From an uncultured Eudoraea sp. (GTDB taxonomy: Bacteria; Bacteroidota; Bacteroidia; Flavobacteriales; Flavobacteriaceae): a stretch of DNA of 64,000 bases. How positions within the stretch are numbered: position 1 is the stretch's first letter; each line of letters starts with the position of its first letter. The notes beneath the pieces were generated by a model, which did not search any database, was not told the DNA's origin, and saw only the letters and a program-made list of their open reading frames with translations. The position numbers and the translations under genes are program-made. Below are positions 56,161-64,000 of the stretch, one piece after another. The DNA is taken from the NCBI RefSeq assembly GCF_947260015.1, contig NZ_CAMYOM010000009.1, positions 1-64,000 on the forward strand, read 5' to 3'.

Positions 56161-57450
56161 CTATAACCTGGAAGTTTTGGACAATCCTCGTTCCCTAATA
56201 TTAGCAAAAATAAAAACAACCAAAGCCGGTAGTACCCAGCCCATACTTAATTTGCTAAGAGGAATCCATCTTCTAATGGATTCTATTTCACTGTCCAAAC
56301 CAACACTTCCTAAAAAATCAGGGACACTAAAAAGAATAGTAGTAAATACAACTGCTCTAAAGACCATTGGGGAGCCAAATTTTTCAGGAATCACATTGAG
56401 TAGGATTAAAACAATTGTAATAGGATAAATAAACATTAGAATTGGTAATGCAATGGCGATGATGTAATCTACATTAAATTGCCCCATTGACACTCCAAGT
56501 AAACAACTGATCAGAGCTGTAATCAAATATGCTTTGTTTGATTTTGGAAAACGCGATTTTACAAAATCTGCTGTGCCTGCTACAATTCCAACTGCAGTTG
56601 TAAAACAAGCCAGGCTAACTAATATGCCCAAAAATAAGTTGGCTTTAGAACCCAGAGTAAGTTTACTTATTCCGGTGATAAGCGAAGTACGTGAAATTGC
56701 CGGATCAAATTGTTCGTGCATGACTGCTCCGGTAAAAATTAATCCCGCATATATCATCAATAAAGCAAATCCCGCCAGCCAACCGGCCCTGATGAGTAAA
56801 GCTTTTTTTCTCTCATAAGAAGCTTCTTTATCCTTAAGGGTAATAGAAGTTATAATAACCCCTCCCACAACTATGGCGCCGATGGCATCAAAGGTTTGAT
56901 AACCTTCCAAAATTCCTTCTGTAACAGGATCGTTAAAAGAGTTCGTTCCAAAATCTATTGGGAAAGAAAATAGTGTTATGCCCATAATAGATAAGAGGAT
57001 TAGAATAATTGCCGGGGTTAAGTACTTCCCAATTATGTCCAATAATTTTGTTCGGTTCATTACAAAAATGAACACTAAAATAAAATAGACAATACTTGTA
57101 CTTAATGCCGAATTATGAAATAAAGGCGAAATGCCCATTTCGTGAGTAACGGATGCTGTTCTTGGTGAAGGCAGTGAAATGGAAACAGCGTAAATAATAA
57201 AGCAAAAAATCAAGCTAAATGAAACCGATACCTTGGAAGCAAAATCAAACATTGTTCCCTGCAGTTTGGCATGACCGAGTATTCCGAATATTGGAATTAA
57301 AACGGCTGAGACAGCAAACCCTAGAGCAACAAGCCACCATAATTCCCCGGCTTTAAATCCGAGTTGTGGAGGCAAAATAAGATTTCCTGCACCGAAGAAA
57401 AGAGAGAAAAGTGCAAAAGCCGTCACCAGCGTTTCCTTAATTCTAATCAT
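56161..57450 (-). CDS. brnQ: Branched-chain amino acid:cation symporter BrnQ
   Basis: A 429-residue transporter with about 12 hydrophobic helices. The start KETLVTAFALFSLFFGAGNLILPP and the segments GHAKLQGTMF and IIVGGVIITSITLKD-like (IGAIVVGGVIITSITLKDKEA, given in part) are typical of BrnQ. It takes up leucine, isoleucine and valine with Na+ or H+. The ATG at 57450 begins directly before the conserved motif; one 10 codons upstream is less likely. Confidence 0.93.
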   Translation of the reverse strand: MIRIKETLVTAFALFSLFFGAGNLILPPQLGFKAGELWWLVALGFAVSAVLIPIFGILGHAKLQGTMFDFASKVSVSFSLIFCFIIYAVSISLPSPRTASVTHEMGISPLFHNSALSTSIVYFILVFIFVMNRTKLLDIIGKYLTPAIILILLSIMGITLFSFPIDFGTNSFNDPVTEGILEGYQTFDAIGAIVVGGVIITSITLKDKEASYERKKALLIRAGWLAGFALLMIYAGLIFTGAVMHEQFDPAISRTSLITGISKLTLGSKANLFLGILVSLACFTTAVGIVAGTADFVKSRFPKSNKAYLITALISCLLGVSMGQFNVDYIIAIALPILMFIYPITIVLILLNVIPEKFGSPMVFRAVVFTTILFSVPDFLGSVGLDSEIESIRRWIPLSKLSMGWVLPALVVFIFANIRERGLSKTSRL

Positions 57451-57712
57451 TGGAAATATCAAACTTGAAAGATAAACCAAAAATGACTAATTCTAATACA
57501 AAATTAATCCTGATAAACTGACAATTGGTTCTAAAAAGAGACGTTCGTCGAAAAAAGCATAAAATTTACAGAGGACACCCAATAAAATGGGAGTTAGATG
57601 CGTTCTGAAATTAAGTTATTTGAATTTAATATATCATTAACTTTTACTGAAAGTTATTAATTGCATATTATGGAGCCCCAAACCCTACCATTGCAGACCT
57701 AAAACCTACATT

Positions 57713-57931
57713 ATGAAAAAAATATTTTGTAATATTTTTGGCCACCACTACGCCGTATCCAAGAAAGTAACCTTGCACATAAAAGAATATAAGTGTGTTC
57801 ACTGTCACAAAGAAGTCACAACAGATGTAAGCGGAAATCTTTCCGTTTTAACACCTGAACTTCAGGAGATCAATGATACCTTAGAAGACTTATACCAGAA
57901 AAGACATAGGACTACCCAACAAGTAGCTTAA
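57713..57931 (+). CDS. Small CxxC protein, DUF1660-like
   Basis: A 72-residue protein with metal-ligand-like residues: a Cys and His-His at the N-terminus (CNIFGHHYAV) and a C-x-x-C-H site (YKCVHCHKEVTT), which together look like a small zinc ribbon. The last 30 residues form a helix. Its build recalls phage-type DUF1660 proteins but it stands among housekeeping genes. Its stop abuts the end of thiL tail to tail, without overlap. Function unknown. Confidence 0.7.
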   Translation: MKKIFCNIFGHHYAVSKKVTLHIKEYKCVHCHKEVTTDVSGNLSVLTPELQEINDTLEDLYQKRHRTTQQVA

Positions 57932-58981
57932 TTATGCTTTGGCAAATGAATTCCACCCCTGAGCGGTAAGCGGAATTTTAGAATTATTCCTGGAAATTAA
58001 ATGTGCACCTTCATTCTTATCTGTTATGTGCCCCACTACAGTAAAGTTAGGATTGCCCTTTAATTCCGGGAATTTTTTTTGATCAATAGTGAACAACAAC
58101 TCATAATCTTCACCCCCGCTTAAAGCAACTAAAGTACTATCCATTTTAAACTCTTCGCATGCCGAAATTACTGTTGGATCTAATGGAATTTTATCTTCGT
58201 AAAGATTACAGCCAACTTTACTCTGTTTGCATAAATGAAGAATTTCAGAAGAAAGACCATCGCTAATATCAATCATGGAAGTTGGCTGAATATTCAGTTT
58301 TTTTAATAGTTCCACTATATCTTTTCTGGCCTCTGGTTTTAATTGTCGTTCAATGATATAACTATATGCCGACAGATCTGGCTGATTATTTGGATTAACT
58401 TTAAATACTTCCTTTTCACGTTTTAAAACTTGCAACCCCATATATGCAGCTCCCAGGTCACCGCTAACCACTAAGAGATCATTTGGTTTTGCTTCGCTCC
58501 TGTAAACTATCTCTTCTTTGGCAGCCTCTCCTATGGCTGTAATACTTATGATCATTCCTGTAGTAGAAGAGGTAGTATCTCCTCCAACCAGATCTATTTT
58601 ATAAAGCTCACAGGCCAGTGAAATACCCTCATAGAATTCTTCCAAAGCCTCTAAAGGAAATCTATTGGAGACTGCTACAGATACAGTAATCTGAGTAGCT
58701 ATTGCATTCATCGCATAAATATCAGATAAATTAACCATTACAGCTTTATATCCCAGGTGTTTTAGTGGCATATAGCTGAGATCAAAATGTATCCCTTCCA
58801 GTAATAAATCTGTAGAGACAAGCGTCTTTTTATTTTTAAAGTCAAGCACGGCGGCATCATCACCAATACCCTTGATTGTAGATTTATGTTGCAATTTAAA
58901 TTGCTGGGTTAGATGATCTATTAATCCAAATTCACCCAATTGTTCTAGTGAGGTTTTTTCCTGGTTCTTATCTTCAAGCAT
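57932..58981 (-). CDS. thiL: Thiamine-phosphate kinase
   Basis: ThiL phosphorylates thiamine phosphate to thiamine diphosphate, the active cofactor. A 349-residue protein of the PurM-like ATPase family. It shows IKGIGDDAAVLDF, STDLLLEGIHFDL, KAVMVNLSDIYAM, GDTTSST and the C-terminal DISDGLSSEI and ALSGGEDYELLF motifs, which bind ATP and Mg2+. Length is typical. A TATTTTTG box reads on this strand at 58993-58986, five bases before the start, which would imply a leaderless mRNA. Confidence 0.96.
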   Translation of the reverse strand: MLEDKNQEKTSLEQLGEFGLIDHLTQQFKLQHKSTIKGIGDDAAVLDFKNKKTLVSTDLLLEGIHFDLSYMPLKHLGYKAVMVNLSDIYAMNAIATQITVSVAVSNRFPLEALEEFYEGISLACELYKIDLVGGDTTSSTTGMIISITAIGEAAKEEIVYRSEAKPNDLLVVSGDLGAAYMGLQVLKREKEVFKVNPNNQPDLSAYSYIIERQLKPEARKDIVELLKKLNIQPTSMIDISDGLSSEILHLCKQSKVGCNLYEDKIPLDPTVISACEEFKMDSTLVALSGGEDYELLFTIDQKKFPELKGNPNFTVVGHITDKNEGAHLISRNNSKIPLTAQGWNSFAKA

Positions 58982-59050
58982 GGTGCAAAAATAAGCGGAT
59001 GGGAATAATATATTATCTTTATAGCGAAAAAGAATTATTAATTTTGCCCC

Positions 59051-60319
59051 ATGAACAAAACGCTCCTGATTATTTTAGGCCTATTCTTTCTATTAGGCTG
59101 TTCTAATAATGATGACTCTTCCATTAGTGACTCTTCCGATAATGACATTGATTCGATACCGAATGATGATGATATGTTGCCGGATCCGGATGAAAACTCT
59201 GAAACCACGTTTATTCCATGTAGCAATGGTATGGCAGGCATTTATCCGTGCAGTGGGTATGACTTATTAGGGCAAATTAATTTGTCAGATTTGAGTGCTT
59301 CTTCAGCAAATGATATCTGGGGGTGGACAGACACAACTACCGGGAAGGAATACGCTTTGGTGGGTTTGGATAATGGAACTGCTTTTGTGGACATAACCGA
59401 AACAGATAATCTTATTTACTTGGGGAAATTACCTTCTGCTACGGGCACCAGTATCTGGAGGGATATAAAAGTTTACAAGGACCATGCATTTGTTGTCTCT
59501 GAAGCAGACGGCCATGGGATGCAGGTTTTTGATTTAACTAAATTGAGGAATGTGATGAATGCCCCGGAAACTTTTGAGGCAGATACGCGCTATACTGGTT
59601 TTGGAAATGCGCATAATATTGTTATAAATGAAGTTAGTGGATATGCGTATGCGGTTGGCACGGGCACTTTTAACGGAGGAGCGCATTTCATTGATATTCA
59701 GAACCCCAAAAACCCAATCGCTGCAGGAGGTTATGCTGCTAACGGCTACTCCCATGATGCACAGGTTGTTACGTATAATGGTCCTGACGCTGATTATACC
59801 GGACAGGAAATTTTTATAGGGGCTAATGAAAATCAAGTTGCTATTGTGGATATCACAGACAAAGATAATCCCATACAGATCGGTACTATTCAATACACCA
59901 ATATAGGATATACACATCAGGGGTGGTTTTCTGAAGACCAACGCTATTTTATTTTGGGAGATGAATTAGATGAGATCCAACTTGGGTTTAATTCGCGGAC
60001 TTTGATCTTTGATCTTTCGGATCTTGACAATCCAAGTTTACACGATACTTATTTAGGTGAAACTGCAGCAATTGATCACAACGGTTATGTTAAAGGAGAT
60101 GCTTTTTATCTCGCAAATTATACTGCAGGGGTCAGAATTCTTGATATTTCGGGAATTGACGGGCAAAGTATTGTAGAAGAGGGTTTTTTTGATACTTATC
60201 CGTCCAGTAATACCGCTGCTTTTGAAGGTGTATGGAGTGTTTACCCTTATTTTGAAAGTGAAAAAATTATTGTGAATGATATCAATTCCGGCCTCTTTGT
60301 TATTAAAAAGTCAAATTAG
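59051..60319 (+). CDS. Choice-of-anchor B / LVIVD-repeat lipoprotein
   Basis: A 422-residue lipoprotein (signal LLIILGLFFLLGC) whose mature start CSNNDDSSISDSSDNDIDS is strongly acidic, like the lipoprotein export signals that send proteins to the surface in Bacteroidota. The rest is a beta-propeller of LVIVD-like repeats with family-typical segments (GYDLLGQINLSDL, IWGWTDTTTGKEYALVGL, AHNIVINEVSGYAYAVG, GYSHDAQVV, YTHQGWFSEDQRYF). The family often has a conserved HD/SHD near the middle. It is followed one base later by a second repeat lipoprotein, so the two are probably one surface system. Confidence 0.88.
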   Translation: MNKTLLIILGLFFLLGCSNNDDSSISDSSDNDIDSIPNDDDMLPDPDENSETTFIPCSNGMAGIYPCSGYDLLGQINLSDLSASSANDIWGWTDTTTGKEYALVGLDNGTAFVDITETDNLIYLGKLPSATGTSIWRDIKVYKDHAFVVSEADGHGMQVFDLTKLRNVMNAPETFEADTRYTGFGNAHNIVINEVSGYAYAVGTGTFNGGAHFIDIQNPKNPIAAGGYAANGYSHDAQVVTYNGPDADYTGQEIFIGANENQVAIVDITDKDNPIQIGTIQYTNIGYTHQGWFSEDQRYFILGDELDEIQLGFNSRTLIFDLSDLDNPSLHDTYLGETAAIDHNGYVKGDAFYLANYTAGVRILDISGIDGQSIVEEGFFDTYPSSNTAAFEGVWSVYPYFESEKIIVNDINSGLFVIKKSN

Positions 60320-60320
60320 A

Positions 60321-61673
60321 ATGAGGGTGAAATACATTTTTATATTAGCCATAGCGCTGTTTTTCTTTTCATGTTCAGATGATGATTCTGTAGTTCTGGA
60401 CAACGGCTATGACCAAGCAGTGTTTTTAGGTGAGATTGATTGGGTGAAGAGTTTCGGCGGTACGGATGAAGAAACTGCACAATCAGTAATACATACGAAA
60501 GATGGCGGATATGCAATTCTCGGGTATTCAAAAAGTACCGATGGAGATCTGACAGACAAGTCCATTCCGGTAAATGACTATTGGGTTTTGAAGTTAGATG
60601 AGGAAGGGAATGTTGCATGGAGTAATACTTATGGGGGCAGTAAGGATGACCGGGGTCAGTCAATAATTCAGACTTCAGATGGTGGTTATGCTGTAGCGGG
60701 TTACGCCATGAGCGATGATGGAGATGCAAGTAACAACGAAGGATATCATGATAACTGGATTTTAAAACTGGATGAATTGGGGGTCATTGAATGGGAAAAA
60801 AGTTTTGGATTTTCGGGACATGATCATTCATATGATTTATTACAAACTTTCGATGGAGGATTTTTCTTTGCAGGATTTTTGGATATTACAGCCGCCCTTG
60901 CCGATGGCACTTATGACAAGGGCAATTATCTAACCAGACATGGTGTGGGTGAATTTTGGGGAACTAAAATAGATGCCAATGGTAATTTGGAATGGAGAAG
61001 CTACTACGGAGGCACCAACAATGATAGAGCCCATGCGGTTATTGAAGCAGACGATGGCAGTTTTGTGATGGCTGGTTTTTCAGAGAGTGATGATTATGAC
61101 ATTTCCAATACCAAGGGCAGCTATGACTTTTGGGTAATTAAATTAACTGCGACCGGTGAATTGTTATGGGAGCGTTCCTTTGGTGGTACCGGAATTGAAA
61201 TAGCTTATGATATTACTAAAACTGATGATGGTGGTTATGTGGTTACCGGGAACACATTTAGCACCGATATTGATATTTCAATGAATCATGGGGAATCTGA
61301 TGTGTGGCTTATTAAAATAGATGATAATGGTAACCTCTTATGGGAAAAGACCTTTGGAGGTTCGCAGTTCGATGCTGCTCAGGGGGTAATCACTACCTAC
61401 GATGGCGGATTTATTATCACAGGGAATTCAAAAAGTATTGATGGGGATGTTTCTGAAAATAGTGGTGAAAACGATATTTGGATAATAAAAACAGATCCGG
61501 ATGGAAATTTGCTCTGGCAGGGCTCTTATGGCGGATCAAATTTAGATTATGGTTTTGATGCGGTTGAGAATCTTGATAAGAGTATACTTTTGGTGGGTGA
61601 AAGTTCCAGTAATGATTTCCCAAACCTAATAAATAAGGGGCTTTCCGACGCTATAATTATAAAAATCAAATAA
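60321..61673 (+). CDS. Repeat lipoprotein with multiple DGGY-type blades
   Basis: A 450-residue lipoprotein with signal YIFILAIALFFFSC and acidic mature start CSDDDSVV. It is made of about seven repeats of 55-60 residues with the pattern FGG..D.....T.DGGY...G.S.S.DGD..., then DxWxxKxD..GN..W. Examples: SVIHTKDGGYAILGYSKS, TSDGGYAVAGY, TKTDDGGYVVTGN (in part) and TTYDGGFIITGNSKS. The repeats probably form a propeller. The acidic Ser/Asp-rich strands may bind calcium. It lies one base after the LVIVD lipoprotein. Its function is unknown. Confidence 0.8.
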   Translation: MRVKYIFILAIALFFFSCSDDDSVVLDNGYDQAVFLGEIDWVKSFGGTDEETAQSVIHTKDGGYAILGYSKSTDGDLTDKSIPVNDYWVLKLDEEGNVAWSNTYGGSKDDRGQSIIQTSDGGYAVAGYAMSDDGDASNNEGYHDNWILKLDELGVIEWEKSFGFSGHDHSYDLLQTFDGGFFFAGFLDITAALADGTYDKGNYLTRHGVGEFWGTKIDANGNLEWRSYYGGTNNDRAHAVIEADDGSFVMAGFSESDDYDISNTKGSYDFWVIKLTATGELLWERSFGGTGIEIAYDITKTDDGGYVVTGNTFSTDIDISMNHGESDVWLIKIDDNGNLLWEKTFGGSQFDAAQGVITTYDGGFIITGNSKSIDGDVSENSGENDIWIIKTDPDGNLLWQGSYGGSNLDYGFDAVENLDKSILLVGESSSNDFPNLINKGLSDAIIIKIK

Positions 61674-61830
61674 ATGTCTTCAGTTAAGGGCCCCTAATTG
61701 CAAAGCTGGCTTTTAAAATCACCTTTTTTATCTACTTTGACTCATGTTTATCTAAAAGCCAATAGATAAACCCTATTGTTATATACGTTATAATAATGTT
61801 AGGAATTATGGTAGAACCCTAACTATACCC

Positions 61831-61838
61831 TATATTTG
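61831..61838 (+). promoter_or_regulatory. Putative -7 box before the IscA-like gene
   Basis: TATATTTG matches the TANNTTTG consensus, 36 bases before the ATG. A clear TTG at the expected -33 position is absent. It could start the iron-sulfur gene group. Confidence 0.4.
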
Positions 61839-61874
61839 TAAACTATTTAGAATAATACCAAATAAGGATTTAAT

Positions 61875-62204
61875 ATGATCAAAGTATCTGAAACAGCCAA
61901 ACAGCGGGTTACCTTGCTTATGACCGAGGAAGGTTTTGACGCTGAAAAGGATTTTGTTAGGGTTGGTGTAAAAAGCGGTGGTTGCAGCGGGTTGTCTTAT
62001 GAATTAAATTTTGACAATAAAGTAGATGAGGCTGATAAAGTTTTTGAAGATAATGCTGTGCGTATCATCGTCGATAAAAAGAGTTTTCTTTATCTGGTGG
62101 GCACAACTCTGGAGTATTCCGGAGGACTTAATGGCAAGGGATTCGTTTTTAATAATCCAAATGCACAGCGCACATGTGGCTGTGGTGAGAGTTTTTCATT
62201 ATAA
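61875..62204 (+). CDS. Iron-sulfur carrier protein (IscA/SufA/ErpA family)
   Basis: A 109-residue A-type carrier with the three conserved cysteines, one in SGGCSGLSYEL and two in RTCGCGESF. It accepts Fe-S clusters from the SufBCD scaffold and passes them to apo-enzymes. It precedes sufB by 34 bases, which supports the SUF pathway assignment. Confidence 0.95.
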   Translation: MIKVSETAKQRVTLLMTEEGFDAEKDFVRVGVKSGGCSGLSYELNFDNKVDEADKVFEDNAVRIIVDKKSFLYLVGTTLEYSGGLNGKGFVFNNPNAQRTCGCGESFSL

Positions 62205-62238
62205 AAATATGGGATCCCTTTGAGGGGTTTAAAAGCCT

Positions 62239-63684
62239 ATGGCATATACCGAAGAAGAATTAAAAAAAGAGTTGGAAACCAAAGAATATGAATATGGTTT
62301 CTATACTGATATTGAGTCTGATACTTTTCCTAAAGGTTTAAATGAGGAAATTGTAATAGCTATTTCTAAGAAGAAGGAAGAACCGGAATGGATGACTTCA
62401 TGGCGCCTTGAAGCTTTTCGGGCGTGGAAAGAAATGATAGAACCCGAATGGGCTAATATCCACTATACAAAACCGGATTTTCAAAACATTTCATACTATT
62501 CGGCACCTAATAAAAAACCGAAATACGATAGTTTAGACGAAGTTGATCCTGAGTTATTGGATACATTTAAAAAACTGGGAATTTCTTTAGATGAACAGAA
62601 AAAGCTTGCAGGTGTAGCTGTGGATATTGTAATGGATTCAGTTTCTGTTGCAACTACTTTCAAAAAAACACTGGGAGAAAAAGGAATAATCTTTTGTTCT
62701 ATTTCCGAGGCAATAAAAGAACATCCGGAATTAGTTAAAAAGTACCTTGGTACCATAGTTCCACAAAAGGATAATTACTATGCCGCTTTAAATTCTGCAG
62801 TATTCTCAGACGGATCTTTTTGTTACATCCCAAAAGGGGTAAGATGTCCTATGGAATTGTCAACTTATTTTAGAATAAATCAGGCTGGCACCGGACAATT
62901 TGAACGCACACTGGTTATCGCTGATGAGGGAAGTTATGTGAGTTATCTTGAAGGATGTACTGCGCCATCGAGAGATGAAAACCAATTACACGCTGCCGTT
63001 GTGGAACTTATCGCCCTGGATAATGCAGAAATTAAATATTCAACGGTTCAAAACTGGTATCCCGGCAATAAAGAAGGTAAAGGGGGAGTATACAATTTTG
63101 TTACAAAAAGGGGGTTGTGTGAGAATAACGCCAAAATTTCCTGGACACAGGTAGAAACCGGATCAGCTATTACCTGGAAGTACCCATCCTGTGTTTTAAA
63201 AGGAGATAATTCTATAGGTGAGTTCTATTCTATCGCTGTTACAAATAACTATCAGCAGGCCGATACGGGTACTAAAATGATCCATTTAGGAAAAAACACC
63301 AAAAGCACGATTATTTCTAAAGGGATTTCCGCCGGGAAGTCACAAAATAGCTACAGAGGTTTGGTACAGGTGAACAGCAGGGCCAAGAATGCCAGGAATT
63401 TTTCCCAATGCGACTCGCTGCTGATGGGAAATGACTGTGGGGCACATACTTTTCCATATATAGAAGTGAAAAATAAAACGGCACAAATTGAACATGAAGC
63501 GACCACAAGTAAAATAGGGGAAGATCAGATTTTTTATTGCAATCAGAGAGGAATAGAAACGGAAAAAGCCATTGCCCTGATAGTAAACGGTTTTAGCAAG
63601 GAAGTACTCAATAAACTTCCCATGGAATTTGCCGTTGAAGCGCAAAAACTATTGGAAATCAGCCTTGAAGGTTCCGTAGGTTAA
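62239..63684 (+). CDS. sufB: Fe-S cluster assembly scaffold SufB
   Basis: A 481-residue SufB. Visible hallmarks are [37 protein letters not shown], given here as a region, [22 protein letters not shown], and the C-terminal [21 protein letters not shown]. SufB builds clusters together with SufC ATPase and SufD. The usual next gene sufC is not visible: the next frame encodes a metallo-hydrolase lipoprotein. sufC may follow beyond the window edge. Confidence 0.97.
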   Translation: MAYTEEELKKELETKEYEYGFYTDIESDTFPKGLNEEIVIAISKKKEEPEWMTSWRLEAFRAWKEMIEPEWANIHYTKPDFQNISYYSAPNKKPKYDSLDEVDPELLDTFKKLGISLDEQKKLAGVAVDIVMDSVSVATTFKKTLGEKGIIFCSISEAIKEHPELVKKYLGTIVPQKDNYYAALNSAVFSDGSFCYIPKGVRCPMELSTYFRINQAGTGQFERTLVIADEGSYVSYLEGCTAPSRDENQLHAAVVELIALDNAEIKYSTVQNWYPGNKEGKGGVYNFVTKRGLCENNAKISWTQVETGSAITWKYPSCVLKGDNSIGEFYSIAVTNNYQQADTGTKMIHLGKNTKSTIISKGISAGKSQNSYRGLVQVNSRAKNARNFSQCDSLLMGNDCGAHTFPYIEVKNKTAQIEHEATTSKIGEDQIFYCNQRGIETEKAIALIVNGFSKEVLNKLPMEFAVEAQKLLEISLEGSVG

Positions 63685-63689
63685 TTACT

Positions 63690-64000
63690 ATGAAAAAATA
63701 TATAGCATTATTGGTAATTGTCGTCTTATTTGCCTGTAAAGAAACAAATAAGGAAGTAGCGAATGTATCTGAAAGTAAGGAAGAAATCTCTAAAGCTGAA
63801 GTGAAGCTTTATGCCTTTGATGGTGGTACCGTTGTCGTAAATACATTAGGACTTTTTGCCCAGGATGAGACCTATAAAGGACAAAGTAAGGAATTTGCAG
63901 ATGCATTTTATGTAATTCAACACCCAAAAGGCAACCTAATGTGGGATGCCGGACTTTCTGAATCTCTGGTTGGACTTCCTGAACCGTATACCTCACCTGA
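63690..64000 (+). CDS. Metallo-beta-lactamase-fold lipoprotein (N-acyl homoserine lactonase-like), 5' part
   Basis: The gene runs past the right edge; 103 codons are visible. The signal is KKYIALLVIVVLFAC with lipid Cys16, followed by a Lys/Glu-rich stretch. The sequence VKLYAFDGGTVVVN and DAFYVIQHPKGNLMWDAGLSE are the N-terminal beta-strands of metallo-beta-lactamase-fold hydrolases of the AHL-lactonase type. The HxHxDH motif should lie beyond the edge. It starts five bases after sufB, an unusual position inside the SUF group. Confidence 0.72.
   Translation, partial: MKKYIALLVIVVLFACKETNKEVANVSESKEEISKAEVKLYAFDGGTVVVNTLGLFAQDETYKGQSKEFADAFYVIQHPKGNLMWDAGLSESLVGLPEPYTSP

Noticed and set aside
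61798-61823. GTTAGG..CCTAAC inverted repeat before the IscA-like gene, considered as an Fe-S regulator site.
   Set aside because: Only six pairs with a 14-base spacer; not distinguishable from chance.
1-64000. tRNA, rRNA, IS elements, integrases, CRISPR arrays, toxin-antitoxin and defence genes.
   Set aside because: Looked for in all gaps over 100 bases and in gene products; none found. The window is mostly core chromosome.

Overview
The window is a chromosomal segment of a member of the Bacteroidota, almost certainly a marine-type Flavobacteriaceae. Evidence: AT-rich DNA; promoters of the TTG-N19/20-TANNTTTG type; weak or absent Shine-Dalgarno sequences; gliding and type IX secretion genes (sprE/porW, gldH); an F-ATPase cluster without atpDC; and many small families typical of this group (DUF6341, DUF6427, DUF4254, DUF5687, DUF6168, DUF4292, HU-CCDC81/SPOR). 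Nearly all genes look intact. I see no rRNA, tRNA, IS element, prophage or CRISPR array.

Layout. 1-6065: end of a capsule/exopolysaccharide cluster, with a Wzy-like polymerase end, an unknown lipoprotein with a duplicated module, a WecG/TagA glycosyltransferase and a WcaJ-type initiating transferase. It is followed by ugd and UDP-glucuronate decarboxylase, which together make UDP-xylose. 6166-10294: purD, then a conserved flavobacterial group of small membrane and unknown proteins and a family 9 glycosyltransferase. 10302-12704: a TetR regulator with a perfect palindromic operator candidate, a 735-base gene-free stretch, and a PaaE-like ferredoxin reductase. 12823-15007: an ABC exporter pair. 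15181-24023: sprE, bactofilin, atpZ, DUF6168 and atpBEFHAG. A perfect 16-bp hairpin sits between atpE and a shortened atpF.

24176-30505: an orphan lipoprotein, then a probable operon of flippase, dut, TPR protein, DUF4292 lipoprotein, EnvC-like protein and aldo/keto reductase. 30527-35177: thioesterase, HU-SPOR membrane protein, dprA, trpS and an acyltransferase. 35290-37846: a lipoprotein, an ECF sigma factor and a protein that appears to span both membranes (cytoplasmic anti-sigma-like N-terminus, inner-membrane helix, about 210-residue disordered linker, outer-membrane beta-barrel). 37937-44549: recA, trhO, ricT, gldH and a class A penicillin-binding protein.

44678-51176: CoA transferase subunits, a small ORF with its own terminator, a methionine-type aminotransferase and sdhCAB. 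51361-58981: DUF2721 protein, a large BNR-repeat secreted protein, an Xaa-Pro aminopeptidase, BrnQ, a small CxxC protein and thiL. 59051-64000: two tandem repeat lipoproteins with acidic surface-export-like tails, then an IscA-type carrier, sufB and a truncated metallo-hydrolase lipoprotein.

The strongest candidates for something little described are the sigma factor/dual-membrane-spanning protein unit (35290-37846), the hairpin that replaces the start of atpF (20442-20482), the duplicated-module lipoprotein of the capsule cluster (477-1382) and the small ORF unit at 46217-46379.
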